Part shown: in pieces, positions 26,647 to 40,680 of the stretch
Numbering within the stretch: position 1 is the stretch's first letter
Layout of the letters: the number at the start of each line of letters is the position of its first letter
Source of the DNA: Siderastrea radians
Taxonomy: Eukaryota; Cnidaria; Anthozoa; Scleractinia; Rhizangiidae
Length of the DNA: 64,000 bases
Direction: 5' to 3'
Assembly: GCA_964017195.1 (NCBI GenBank)
Contig: OZ024889.1
Coordinates: 57,979,574-58,043,573, forward strand
Program-made: the position numbers and the translations under genes
The notes under the pieces: generated by a model
Told to the model about the DNA's origin: nothing
Databases searched by the model: none
Seen by the model: the letters and a program-made list of their open reading frames with translations, nothing else

Positions 26647-29600
26647 GTCTTTACTGCCAAAAGATAAAAATACATATCTTTTGTTACATTCTAGTCGCCT
26701 ATACACTCAATAAAAATCTACCCTAAAAATTAAACTAGTTAAACTACAAATGGATGATAAAATACTACGTCGAAACTACATTATCTTGTGTTTAAAAATC
26801 AGTCTATTTACATAAGATGTCACAAATCGTTCGGTATTAATCAGGGCTCGAGACTAACGGTTGCCAACTAGTCAGAGACTAGTAGAAATTCCGTTTTGGC
26901 TAGTAAGTCGTGCGCTTTCACTAGTCATTTTGGCTAATGAAAATTTCAAAGCACTAAAGCACCGGATGGAAACCAAACTAAATATTGCTTCTGATGATTG
27001 GATCCCAAAAGCAAATTGAGTGAGCAGAATTTTAAAACTTATTCTGTAGAAGGATATCATAATGTTCGTATGATAGTTGTTTTGTCCTCTCAACGTTTTT
27101 CCCTACTAATTCTTGTCTTAGATGGCGACGTTTTCTCCGTCATTTCTACGTTCGAACGAAACTAGCCGTCTTCAGAACGTTTCGCCATACCTTTCCTTCA
27201 AAGGTCCAGCAGTGCGTTCATATGATATTTGTCCACACGTTAGTAGGTTCACACAATTCGTTCGTCTTCTGTTATCGACTTTTTTTATATTAATTGCTAC
27301 GTTCGTACGATAGTTTCTCTTCCCAGCATTTCTCTCTACATAACGTCTTCACAACGTTTCTCCGTAGGTAAGTAGGTTCGTTGATTTATTAGTCTAGCCT
27401 TTTCAACGTTTCATTGTACGTTAGCACGTTCGCATGACATTGTTCTGCTCTCCATAATGTTTTCAGTGTGTTGGTACATTCGTACGATAAGTCAACACTG
27501 CTTAGCGTTTCTCTGTACGTTTGTATGTTCATACGGCATTAGTGTTGTCTTCTCAACGTTTATCCGTACGTTACTGCGATTTTAGTTATCTCATTGACAT
27601 TTCTTCGTAATTTATTGTCCCACTGTATTAGTTCGGTCTGTCCGTTTGGCGTTCTTCTGTATGACACACACGTTCTTAGTGTGCGGAATTACACTAGTCT
27701 TGCCTGATAACGTTTCTCCGTAAGTTAGTGGTTGCGTATTTTATTAGTCTCCGTATCTTGGTACGTTGGCAGCGTTTCTCCCTACTGTAGTGCATTTCCA
27801 ACCAACGTGTTTGATGACTTCTCAACGTTTCTCCGTACCTTTGTCTTCCCAACGTTTCTCCGTACAATGACATGCTCATTTAAGGTTAACTGTTCGAGTT
27901 ATTCGTCATGATCTGACCGAAACAGAAAAGAGAGGCGTGAACTACATCGCGCCTGGGAATTTGCTCTGAAGGCACATGGTACTTTGTATTCCGCGTGTGA
28001 GGATCTTTAACCGTTGGAAAGAACAGTCAACATTCAAGTTCTTCACTCTTGAGATTACAAAGAGGCATGTTTACAGTACTTAACTCGGCTAAAAATTAGA
28101 CATTGAACACAGTATGAGATTATGCAAAAAAAGTCTGGCTAGTGAAAATTTATCTTGGCTAGTGAAATCAAACCTCTCACTAGCCACTTGGCTACTTAGC
28201 TGAAAAGTTAGTCTCGAGCACTGATTAACCTTGGGGAGGGCACACTATTTTTACGCAAATTATATTCATTCTACTTTGTTGGTGGTAAATACGAGCCTAG
28301 CGGATGGTTATCTACAGAAGTAATAGCCTTTAAAATCTTGCAGTCCTGAACGCCATCCGGAGCCCCGGTGATATTCCTTACACTGACACTTTGAGATTCG
28401 AAAAGAGCTAAAACATTTTAGAAGTACCCGACGGTATTGAAGACTACTAAAGCGAGACACATTTGCACGACGGAAATGTTTTCTCTAGAATCGAAAAAAA
28501 GTTGTTCAGCTAGTTTTAGTTGTTTTTTAATGCTTATTTTTTCATCCTGACAGTAACAGTTGGGAACGGGTCGGACAAAAGCTGCTTAAAACACCCAAAT
28601 GTAGTTTCTTTTTTGCAATTAGTTCTCTCTTTCTATTTATTTCTACATCTGAGTAAACACATTTAAGTTATTTTAAGGAAAAGGTTACAAAACTGTGCTC
28701 TGTAAGTAGTAAGAGAAGATTGCTGTACTCTTTTCTGTTTGAGGTACACGAGCAAAGGTTAAATATGTGTTAGCCTTTTTACGAGGGTATGTTGCTTTGA
28801 TATTCAGGTTATCTGAAATTCGTAAATCAGTGTTGAAACTTATGGACATTGCAAGAGAAATAAAAGCAAGAAGAACTGTTCACGGTAAGTCCTTTGCAAT
28901 TAGCTGATAATCTTTTTTTGGGGGGGGGGGGGGGAGAGCAGGGATGGCGCAGTGGTGAGAGCGCTAGATTCGGTGTCATATGTGGATTGAGTTTTTTGTT
29001 GGTTCTCGTCTTTGCCCTGAGAGGTTTTTTTCTCCGGGTACTCCGGTTTCCCCTCTCCTTGAATATCAACATTTGTAAATTCTAATTCGATTGGGACACA
29101 GTGGACTAGGTGCCTCCCCGTGGATATACCGCTGCTAATTCCCATCATTTTTGTTTTTATTATTTATTTTCATTTTCTATTCATTTACTTTCATTAGCAA
29201 TGTCTTGCTCATATGTGAATTGCTTTTAGACCAGTAAGAGGACGGCATTATGAGGCGCAATCAGTCTTTTTTAACCGATTTTGTCTAAGACGCATTGCGA
29301 GAACTTTTAGAAGTTGAAATCCAGTTTCATCCTTTCAATCTGTAGCCAAACGTACTTAAACAGTCTCCGTGCACTAGATCAGTCATTTTGGATTATTATT
29401 TTGTGTCTTTTGGTTTTTCAAGCTATTTCTAAAAATAGGTTCAATAATCCATCCAGTATCGAAGAGCGTACATCTCCATTTTTTGTGTTATTTAGGTGCT
29501 CTGGAACTGGAAGGAGTTGAAGTTCAGGTCCAACTTGGGGATAAAAAAGACATTAAGGATTTGATTCCTAAAAAGGTGAACTGATGCTAACCTAAGGAGA

Positions 29601-32600
29601 TGGTTGAGATGGTTTTATTGCGTGTTTTCAGAAGTGGATAAGAGGACGCACCCATCTAGTGTAAAAGGGGCGGCTGTCAAGAATCGCAAGTTGGCTATTC
29701 AGTTTAACCACTTCTGGTGTATAGTAAAAAAAGTTTGTTCAGCTTCACTTTCTCAAGTAAGCAATAGCGTATTATTGACTCTCAGACTATTCTCTATGTT
29801 GGACCACGCTTTTTTGAATTGACATTGACAGCCATAAACCTTTCCACATGGTTTAAGCATGTAAAACTAACCTCATGATAAGGGTGCACGTGCACAGTTT
29901 TACTGTAGAGAGTGTCAAAACAAAACAAAACAGGACCAGACAAACAAGCAAATTAATCGGTTGTCGACCATATACCAAGTCCCAAGGTAGGTCAAAAAGA
30001 ACACGGAAGAACGACAACAACAACAACAACAACAACAACAGCATTGCAATAGACTTGCCAATAGTAGACTTGACTTGACAGTAGACTTGGTCTGTGGGGC
30101 ATCACCCAGAAAAAGGTAGGGTACAGAGGCGACTGAAAAAATCTTTTCTTTTGTGATTTTCCCCAGCCTTTAGAAATTCACGAGACTGTGGCAGAATGCA
30201 TGATATTTGCCAATCACTGGGTCGCGAAGAAAATTGCAGAGGCGTTTCCTAGCGCGGCTCTGGTAAGGCATCTTCTTTTATTTCGACTCCATCAGGTGCA
30301 TAAACCTTGTACGCCCGGATAAGTATTAACACAGGCGTTGATATAACGTCATTCGCACCAGTGCGGACATTAGTAGACGTCTAATGTCAGGCGAGATCAA
30401 TTCCAGACAAGGAGTGGGTGTGAGTTGGTCTCAACGCAGACTGCTGCCGTTTTATTGTTCCAAATAGTGCTATTTGGAGCAAAGCCAACAAAATGCTAGG
30501 CTTCATACGGCGCACACTAAACAGCAGAAGTGATCAGTTTCTACCAACTTTTAGATCACTCTACTTGGCTTTTGTCCGCTCTCATCTAGATTATGCATCA
30601 GAGATTTGGAGCCCTAAAACCGTAACATTGATAAAGATGATAGAAGGGGTACAAAGGCGAGTCACTAGACAGATACTACCAGGACTGAACTATAATGAAA
30701 GACTCCAGAAACTTAATCTACTTCCTCTTGTTTATCGAAGAGAAGTTAAAGACTTGATTACATTTTATAAATGAAAATGTGGATATTATAACGTACCAGT
30801 TGATAACTATTTCGAATTTTGTGCTGACAAAAGACTTAGATCGTACTCAAGCAATAAGCTTAAGCTTAATGTATATAGAACAGAACTTTTCAAAGCTACT
30901 TTCTTTAATCCGAAATCGTATACCATATTTATGGAACAATTTACCAGATAATATTAGAATAAGCAACCTTGGAATCTCTAGTTTTAAAAAACAATGTGAG
31001 GATTACTACAAAAATATAGGTTTTGATCCTGACAATCCCAGAGCTACATGGGTGTCATGATGTTCTAACTCTAATTTTTGCTATATACTTTTCAATAATT
31101 AATTATTAGTCATGGGTGTGAGAATTTCAAATTTTAAATTATTGCTACATTTCTCTAAGATTTTGTCATTATTTTGTCCAATCTTAAAACTGTCCTGTAA
31201 TTTTAAGGTGGACTAGCTCGAATGGTTCGTTAGTTCCTCTCTAGTCTTCCTCTTTTGCACATATTTAAATTTTCTTTTTTCTGTCATTGTAGCTTACTAT
31301 ATACGTACTTTTTATTTATGTAAATCTATATATTTTGTTTATATTACTTTGTGCAAAGAAAATGGGATAAAATTAAGAAAATTAAAATTATTTTTCCGAT
31401 TAGTGTTGGTATTGTGGAGTTCATACAACAAAACAGTTTTGTTTTGCTCATAAAAGTCAACCACATCACGAATTCCACTATCAGGAAATTGGCCTTTCTC
31501 TTTGCCTTTGTAGCAGCCATATTTTCGAATCAGTCTGCTTGCTCGGACACACTAGTCTGTAAGTGTGCAAATTTGTTTACGTAGCTGAGTTTACGTAGTA
31601 ATACGTAATAAAGCTAGTGCAACCGATTCTAACTTCAGGCGTACGTCCAACGCAAGTCGAGACTTGTGCCTTCGGACGTACGGTGAACGTCTGACGTAAG
31701 GATTAGCCGTACGACCAACCTTTATGCAACCTACTCCAGGCTCATAGCCCGGTGAAGTATGATCATCGGCCGGGTGAGTGTAGTCCTTAGAAAGACTCTT
31801 CATGGTGTCACTTACCCGGACCATCATTCTTCACCCACTTATGATAGGACTCCAGGGTTCAAGCAGTTTACAATACGACGACCCTAGTCTGTTAGCCCAA
31901 CACCTTCTGCCCAAACCGCACTCTTATCAGAGTATATGAATTACTTCTTTCAGCTGCGTCATCATCCGTTACCAAGGAAACAGCACTTTTCAAACCTTAT
32001 GCATTGTGCGTCTTCCAAAGGATTTGCAATTGATACAAGGTATTGTTTTTGGTAGATTTATGGCGTAAAAATCCTAATAGGTGGTCAGTGGTCCAGAATT
32101 TAACTCCTTTGTGCCTTGTTAACAGCCAAATGCCCAGCCTCCAGCCAGTTGGGATTCTTAAATACGTTCTGTTTGTTTGAAATACATGTTTCATACACAC
32201 AACTTTACAAGCGTCTAGCTTGCATGTCGTCTAGTTTGGATGTCCTTGGTACGCTTAAATAAAAATGGCATATTTTCCGGCGTATTTGATTTCGCGAAAT
32301 CGACGGACCCTAATAAGCTTATTTTCCCCAATAGGCCTTTAATAATTACCTTAAAGCATTCTCTAATTTTGTGTATTCAGACTTGTTGTGTAGCCTTCTG
32401 TAGCAGCAAGAATCATTTAGTAACAGCACACTTACTAGGAAACGTATAGTAATGTTCATAGGCTAAAGCTATGTTAAACACGAATACTTCCCGTGCTTCA
32501 CTTTTCCTTTTTCTTTGGTAGCTCTTAGTAAGTTTTTACATTTGTTTTCAGCTCCAATAAATCTCTGGCAGACTCGCTGGACGAATGTGTTGATCTAAAG

Positions 32601-35600
32601 GATCCTAACTTTAACAAGGTACCGTCAAATTGCGTTACGTCCTCTTATATATCGAGCAACCTGACTTCCCGTCATTTCTCTATTCTGACTTTATCCAGCG
32701 TAGCCGGGGTATTAGCTATATTTGCTAGGCTTTCTAAGTCTGATAATCCAAGTTGTAAAATTTTCAACTTTTGTACGAAAATTATGGATCGGCAGGGTTT
32801 TCCAACTGCTGACTGCAATCTGCATGGATACTTGGCGAATCAAGTTATATTCTTTCAATAAGGGGGCTGCTTTCTTTTGATAGACTACCCCTTTCTTTTT
32901 TAGCACCAGCCATGCTTGGGAACTTTGCTTGTTTTTGTTAGTAGCCGGGGTATTAGCTATATTTGCTAGGCTTTCTAAGTCTGATAATCTAAGTTGTAAA
33001 ATTTTCAACTTTTGTACGAAAATTATGGATCGGCAGGGTTTTCCAACTGCTGACTGCAATCTGCATGGATACTTGGCGAATCAAGTTATATTCTTTCAAT
33101 AAGGGGGCTGCTTTCTTTTGATAGACTACCCCTTTCTTTTTTAGCACCAGCCATGCTTGGGAACTTTGCTTGTTTTTGTTTTTTCAACTCTCTACAGATT
33201 ATCCGTTCTCTTGCAACGCAAGCCATGTCGAATGCTCTTTACTTCTCAACTGGCTCCTTATCACCTGAAAATTTCTTCCACTATGGACTTGCCTTGGATC
33301 GCTACACGCATTTCACGTCACCAATAAGGAGATACGCCGATGTTATTGTAAGTGCTTTTTTCTCTTTTTAATTTTTTTTTTTATCCCGCGTATTTTTGCT
33401 GTGATTGGCTGAGAATATAACCATGCAGCTGGGAACACTACCACTTTTACTGCTGTCGTGGCTATCCCACAAAGCGTTTCCACAAGAGGTGACCATTCTT
33501 GTCCTTTTTTTGGGGGGGGGCTGTTTACGTGGAGGGTGGAAGATCCTAGCACCGTGTAAACTACCTTCGTTCGGAAGATCCTAGTACTAGGGATAGAAAA
33601 ACAAACATGGCGGCCGCCAGGCGTTCAGCTGCTAAAGATAGGCAGTTTTATTTGATTTCCAGCAACCACCCTTACCGAAATTTTTGATGTAAATCGAACG
33701 AAAATTTTTTTCGCCTTCTAGGATATTCCTAGAGCTAGGATCTTCCTCCCTCCCATGTAAACAGCCCCTTACTCTGAAAACTAAGGCCTCTTCAAAGGTG
33801 ACAAGTACCTGTGACAGATTTTTGCCTTCTTGGTAGATTCCAGGATATTAGTCTTAAAATAAAACTAAATAAAAACTAAGGTACTAAAAAGGAAGGTACC
33901 TTGCAGTCCTCAGTTAGTTTTAAATTTCCTTTAAATGTGAGTGTTGTTAGAAACAATTTATAACATAAAAAAGTGATTATGTAAATATACGTGACAATGT
34001 AAGCTTATACATTGGAATCTCGATATAACGAAGCCCAAGGGACTGGCAAAATATGTTCGTTATAACGGGGGTTCGTTATATCGTGGTCCTTCTCTACGCA
34101 TTTTAGGATAAGAGGGCTGAAGAATGTCGTCCGCTGTAAATGTTACCATAAATGTGTCAATTTCGTGGCTCAAAATAGTGTAATCTTTCCCCATAAATTT
34201 AGGGTAGACGTTTATGGTTATTGCATGAATGAAATACTTTTTTATTTTGTCTCTAGGTTCACAGACTCTTATTGGCTGCTGTCGAAAAAGACAATGCTGC
34301 TCAGCTCCCGAGCAACAAAGAACTGCAAGAGATTTGTAGTCATATTAACATTAAGCACAGGGTAGGGCTTGTTACGCTTGACTTAAGAGCGATCTTAGCA
34401 ACAAGCAGCATAAAGAGTGAGTGTGTTTTTGAACAAGATAAATCAAATGTAAATCAATTAAGGTAGCTATAGCTTGCCAGGAATTCGCCACTGGTCTTTT
34501 TTAGAAGGAAAAAAAAACATATAGAGGATATTACACGATGGTGCGAAGAGTGGTAAAAACAACATTTTACGAACGTGCGCAGACAAGAGTAGTTTTGCAC
34601 AAACAACAGTGTGAAAGCTGGAAATGGCGTCATCGATATCCTTACTAGTGAGGATATGGAAAATACGCCACTCGAGTCCCGGATGTAGTTTAGTATGAAG
34701 TTTACGAGTAGTTAGCTTTCCACAAAAACACTCTCGTCTATATAATAAATATTTATAAAATAACTAAGATACTGTGCGCGCTCTCATTGGCTGAGAGGTG
34801 TGTTTGCATCAGAGTATGTAAGCACAGTTGTGACGTCACGATCTTTGGGAGGACATACTTTATAAAAGCAATAGAAAGTTATAAAAGCCATAGAAAGTTA
34901 TGCAAACCTTCGACTTCGTCTCGGGTTTGCATAACCGTCTCGAATTCTCCCAACCCCTCCCGTGTTTATATCAGGCTATGCAAACACTGAAAAAAAGTTT
35001 TCTGTTGCTTAAATGTATCTAGAAAAAGATCTTGATACCAGTAAATTAATATTCACCAAGTGCGTACAGGCCCTTATTCTGTAAAACAAACGAACAGAAA
35101 GACAGGCAGATAGACTATTTCCTTTGAAGTATTAACTTTTGAAAAGGTGCGCCCATTTTCTAAAGGAAAAAGTAAAAGCAATCAAATCTGAGAGGTTTGT
35201 ATAAGTGATCATTGGCTGTGATCACATCAAGGCAACTAATTTTAGTCCAGACCGAAATAACTCAATTAGTTCAATTTTGAACAACTTTCAAGTGAAAGGT
35301 ATAATTATTCTTTCCTTCTTCTCTCTACATTTCTATAAGGCTGCCCAAAATGCTCAGAAGGAATCTGTGGATCTTTTCCAAAGAATCTTTTTTCAAGACT
35401 TACCTGAAGATGATGATAGGCGGATTTGTGATGCTGTCATTTTTAGTCTCAGAGCGAATGGCGTGCTCGTTTTTGTTCCACGGTGAGTATTAAACACACT
35501 GTTGATAAGAAAAAAAATAGTAAGATGAACGTTTATTCGTTTGTCTCACGATGGAATCGCTTTGAGTTGTTGCTCGCGACGTTTCGACTGCAATACTGCT

Positions 35601-38600
35601 AGTCTTCATCAGGCGATGAGGTCGATTGTTTACGTGTCGCTATTTGTAGCATGTTGGTTCGCTGCAATTGGTACATTTCGATCCTCGTTATTATTCCGAC
35701 TATTAGATGTTGTTCCCTCACAGGTCCGCTTTGTGGTTTATCGGCTGTTGTGCTTTTTGATCGTAGGTATCCAAGCTTCAGGAATTTCGATTCCACTATC
35801 TCTATTGATGTTATGAGGATGAAATCTTATATGGATAGCCTCTTTGACCCTACGTGTGTACCAGTGAGGGTAACGATCAATAAGCTTAACCTCTTTCCAA
35901 ATAGGAAGACGCCCCGTTTTGTTAGCGTGCTCCGAAACTGCGGAGGTTTGCGTACGAGCAAGCCGTATATCTCTGTCGTGTTTCTTTTATCCTGTCTTGC
36001 ATCGCTCTCCCTGTTTCCCCGATGTATACTTTGCCGCACTCGCATGGAATCTTATAGATGACACCGTCTTGTTTAGTTGGTTCAAGGCCGTCTTTCGATC
36101 GCAGTAAGTGAGACCTAAGAGTTATGTCTGATTTGAAGACGGTTCGTACACCTTGTTGTTGTAGGCAGCGGCGAAGAACCTCTGATACACCTTTTATGTA
36201 GGGTAGAACCGCAGTAGATTTAAATTCCTGCCTAGGTTCTTTGTTGGCTGTTGGTCTTGTTGTCTCTGTGAGCTTTCGTACAAATGAAGAAGGATATCCG
36301 TTCGAAACAAGTAACGATGATAAATGGTTCGTTTCTTCAGAGATAGCTGATGGTTTTGATGTGAAGTGTTTGGCTCGGTCATATAGACACTTAACAATAC
36401 CACGTTTCACTGACTGAGGATGGTGTGAATCATAGGCTAGGTATTCGTCAGTGTGTGTGGGGTCTCTGTAAACAGTGGTGGTGAGGAGGCCGTTTGAATC
36501 CCTTGAAACTGACGTGTCGAGAAAGGGGATGGTGTTATCTTTCTCGATTTCCATGGTAAAACGAATAGTAGGCTGTTGACTGTTAAGATGTTGTAAAAAG
36601 CCGTCTACATAATCTTTACCTAAGACTGTAAAAGTGTCATCTACATATCGCTTCCAGATCTTAAGTTTATAGGTCGCTGTCGCTATCGCCCATTCCTCAA
36701 ACTCTTCCATGTAAAGGTTAGCAATAACCGCGGAGACAGGGCTCCCCATGGCTGCTCCGTCCTTCTGTTCGTAAATCGACCCGTTTTATTGGAAATACGT
36801 GGATCTTAAGACAAAGTTTGAAAGGTCGGCAATTTGTGTTGGTGTAAGGTTTGTGCAGTCGGCAAGACCGGGATCGTTCTCTAGTTTGCATAATGCGGCC
36901 TTTACGGCACCTTCGATCGGCACGTCTGTGAATAACTATTCTACGTCAAAAGATACCATGACTTCGTTTTCTTGTATTCGCTCATGGCTGATGGTAGACA
37001 CAAAATAAGAAGAGTTGGTAACAGATCTCCTTGCGGTGTCTGCTTGTTCTGAGTCAAGCATTCTTATGGCCGATTCAACTTTGGCGACTATTTCAGTGGC
37101 TGGAATGTTAGTTGGTGTTATTGCGAAATTCAACCCTTTCTCTAGTAATGATACCTCAGCATCGCTGAGGGGCCGTGACGATAAGTTTGGTCAACATGAG
37201 GTGTTTTAGAAACCCGTGAGGGCAGCTGTTATGCTCCTGGCAGTGGATTCAGTTTCTCTTTTCGCATCTCCCTTACCTCTCTGAGTGAGTCGTATTCTCT
37301 CCCTAATGAACCTCATAGAGGCTAGTTCGGCTACTCTGCGAGCGCCTTTCGTTGGAACTGGTGGTTGGACCCGAAGGTCTCGAGGAATAATGTGGCTCTT
37401 AAAGGGGCATAGTCACTAGGATTTCGCAGATTTTCGGTCAAAACTGTGCTAAAATTATCGGTAGCTAACTTAATACATGACCAACATTGTGTTTGAACAT
37501 TTAAAGGACTATATTAACTTAATTTCATTAAAAGAAAACAAACCATGACCATTTAATATCGATTTAATGTCAAGACGCTGAAAGAATTTGAAACGTTTAG
37601 TCTAATTTTTTCAAATTTCAATCCATTTCCATCCGTGCCATCCGTAGCAACAGACGACAGAAAATAGTTTCAGTGAAGTAATATAGTCTTTGGTAACAAA
37701 ACTAGACCATTATTTGTGGGCGTTCATTGATGTGAGGACATATTATTTTTATTTTTAAAGTGAACTAAAATAGCGTGACTATGCCCCTTTAATACACCTT
37801 GTAAGAAAGGTGAGGTGGTTGTTGTAGCGAGCGAGCTTACGTGAGCAACGCTCGTGACGACGAATCAACCTTTGGGCTGTGCGCATATATTTCAGTTCAA
37901 TGTCATTAAAGATGTGTGTATTGTTCATCGTGGTGTATGATAGGCAAGATGAACGTTTATTCGTTTGTCTCACGATGGAATCGCTTTGAGTTGTTGTTCG
38001 CGACGTTTCGACTGCAATACTGCTAGTCTTCATCAGGCGATGAGGTCGATTGTTTACGTGTCGCTACTTTTAGCATGTTGGTTCGCTGCTATTAGTTCAT
38101 TTCGATCCTCATTATTATTCCGACTATTAGATGAGAAAGATAACACTATCCCCTTTCTCGACACGTCAGTTTCAAGGGATTCAAACGGCCTTCTCACCAC
38201 CACTGTTTACAGAAACCCCACACACACTGACCAATACGTAGCCTATGATTCACACCATCCTCAGTCAGTGAAACGTGGTATTGTTAAGTGTCTATATGAC
38301 CGAGCCAAACACCTCACATCAAAACTATCAGCTACCTCTGAAGAAAAGAAACATTTATCATCGTTACTTGTTTCGAACGGATATCCTTCTTCATTTGTAC
38401 GAGAGCTCACAAAGACAACAAGACCAACAGCCAACAAAGAACCTAGGCAGGAATTTAAATCTACTGCGGTTCTACCCTACATAAAAGGTGTATCAGAGGT
38501 TCTTCGCCGCTGCCTACAACAACAAGGTGTACGCACCGTCTTCAAATCAGACATAACTCTTAGGTCTCACTTAGTGCGACCAAACGACGGCCTTGAACCA

Positions 38601-40641
38601 ACTAAACAGACGGTGTCGTCTATAAGATTCCATGTGAGTGCGGCAAAGTATACATCAGGGAAACAGGGAGAGCGATGCAAGACAGGAAAAAAGAACACGA
38701 CAGAGATATACGGCCTACTCGTACGCAAACCTCCGCAGTTTCGGAGCACGCTAACAAAACGGGGCATCTTCCTATTTGGAAAGAAGTTAAGCTTATTGAT
38801 CGTGACCCTCACTGATACACACGTAGGGTCAAAGAGGCTATCCATATAAGACTTCATCCTCATAACATCAATAGAGATAGTGGAATCGAAATTCCTGAAG
38901 CTTGGATACCTACGATCAAAAAGCACAACAGCCGATCAACCACAAAGCGGACCTGTGAGGGAACAACATCTAATAGTCGGAATAATAATGAGGATCGAAA
39001 TGAACTAATAGCCGCGAACCAACCTGCTAAAAATAGCGACACGTAAACAATCGACCTCATCGCTTGATGAAGACTAAAGAAAAAATGGTTCCTTAACCCT
39101 ATTCTGCGTGGGGGGCACGTCATGTGACGTCATTAAGTCGTACTATCTACCCATGAAGGGGCGTACTATCTCCCATAGCCTTTCTTTCCCATAGCCAATC
39201 TCCTCCCCCCTCTCCCAGGCTCAGGAACGAAATAAAATGCCAGGCTGAATCCAGAAATCAAAGAAATAAAATGCTGCATTAAAAGTGGTAGCAACATCAG
39301 CATCCCTTCTCTCCCACCCCAGGTGTAATCTGTGAACTAGCCTTAGCCCCCCTCCCCCCTGACTTAACACACATAGAGATAGGTTGAGGTGCAGTAATAC
39401 CATTGTGCTGTGTTTGTTTTCAACGATTTTGCGATTCTTGCTTTCCAGATACGGCTTAAAAGGTCCCGTTTACCTCAAAGACAAAACAGGACAAGTAATT
39501 ACCCCTGCTGTGAAAGGAGATTATGTGGTTTTTGGCCCAGGTACGTGTTAAGCTCATGTCCCAGAGTGTAATATAGGCAAACAAACGCAGTTTCGTTCTA
39601 AAAGTTGCAGCCGTAAGGTACCCTCTAAAAATAATCGGTCCGCACACATGCGCACATGGGATGAACGTTATCTTGCGGGGCCTTAAATAAGATCTCATAA
39701 CATTATGGATACAACTGATAGTGTGGTTGCTGAAAAAAGGGTCAGGCCTTATGTGACTTGTACATTTATTTCTGTCTTGCGTGACTAGTTACGTCATGTA
39801 GCAAAGTGTCACAAATAAAAAATGTTTTGCTTGTTTTAAGCGAATACCTGTGGCTTTAACTTACGTATGCCCTCGGCTGATTTCTTCTTGATTACTAATT
39901 TGAAGGGTAAGTCTTGCGTTAACATTGGCGGAAAGTTTCGGTTTGGTTCTAAACTTTGGCTACAGGGTCTGGAAGGGTATTCTCGGGATCCGGGATTTGG
40001 CCAAAATACGGTGCGGGATTCGGGAAAACGTAAAAGATCTTGATGGGATTCGGGATTTGTCTGCTTCCAGGGAAGCGGGATTCGCCAAAATTTGGGCACG
40101 GGATGCGAGATGTTTTTGTTTGTCTGTCGGGAATTCGGAAATCGTCGCCACCCAAGTAAACGTTCTAGCGGCAAAAGCGAATCAACCAGGTGAGGGCAAA
40201 ATATCAATCGAAGGGGCCAATCTACATCTTAAATTTATTAGCTTTTGCAGAAATTAGTCATTTTTAATGTATTTTTGGGAAAGGAAAAACGGGATTCGGG
40301 ATAGCGATGAAAAAGTGCTGGATGCGGGATTCTTGTGAAAAGGAGCGGGAATGCGGGATCAGGACCCCCCCCCCCCCCTTCCGGACCCTGTGGCTAGGTT
40401 GCAGAATACCCCACAGTTCATTTGCATCTCATTGAATAACAATGGTGCCTGTTGTTTTTCACCCCATTATGCAAAGGATGCCGACACGTCATGTGGGAGT
40501 TGCGGGGTATTCTGTAATCGCTCCATATAATTGTCAAGAGACCTGTGCTGCTGATCCGATCACATGTGGAAAATTTCACGAAACGTGCACGTTTCGTGCG
40601 AAACGTACATGCATGACAAATGTGGAAAACCCGTGGACAAA

Positions 40642-40680
<39 letters not shown>

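Larger units (their letters stand above)
35522..38132 (-). mobile_element. Penelope-like element, copy A, with two pseudo-LTRs, DIS3L intron 27
   Basis: The element reads on the - strand. Direct pseudo-LTRs of about 188 bp lie at 37946-38132 (5') and 35522-35708 (3'), both starting on + with aagatgaacgtttattcg. Between them lies a degenerate RT plus GIY-YIG frame. The 5' pLTR contains the start of the ORF. A TTAA-flanked MITE is inserted at 37403-37788. Confidence 0.88.

Noticed and set aside
26235..26726. 163-codon frame with a poly-asparagine run
   Set aside because: It joins DIS3L exon 18 sequence in another frame with the AAT microsatellite.
27040..27870. CRISPR-like spaced repeats (aacgtttctccgtacgt)
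   Set aside because: Units are degenerate and unevenly spaced inside a transposon in an animal genome; a minisatellite explains them.
31620..31860. PLE terminal-repeat remnant in DIS3L intron 22
   Set aside because: Some phrases resemble PLE ends, but no hammerhead core or RT is present, so I could not support it.
37965..38849. 294-codon open frame as an intact gene
   Set aside because: It is antisense pLTR fused by chance to the truncated inverted PLE copy.
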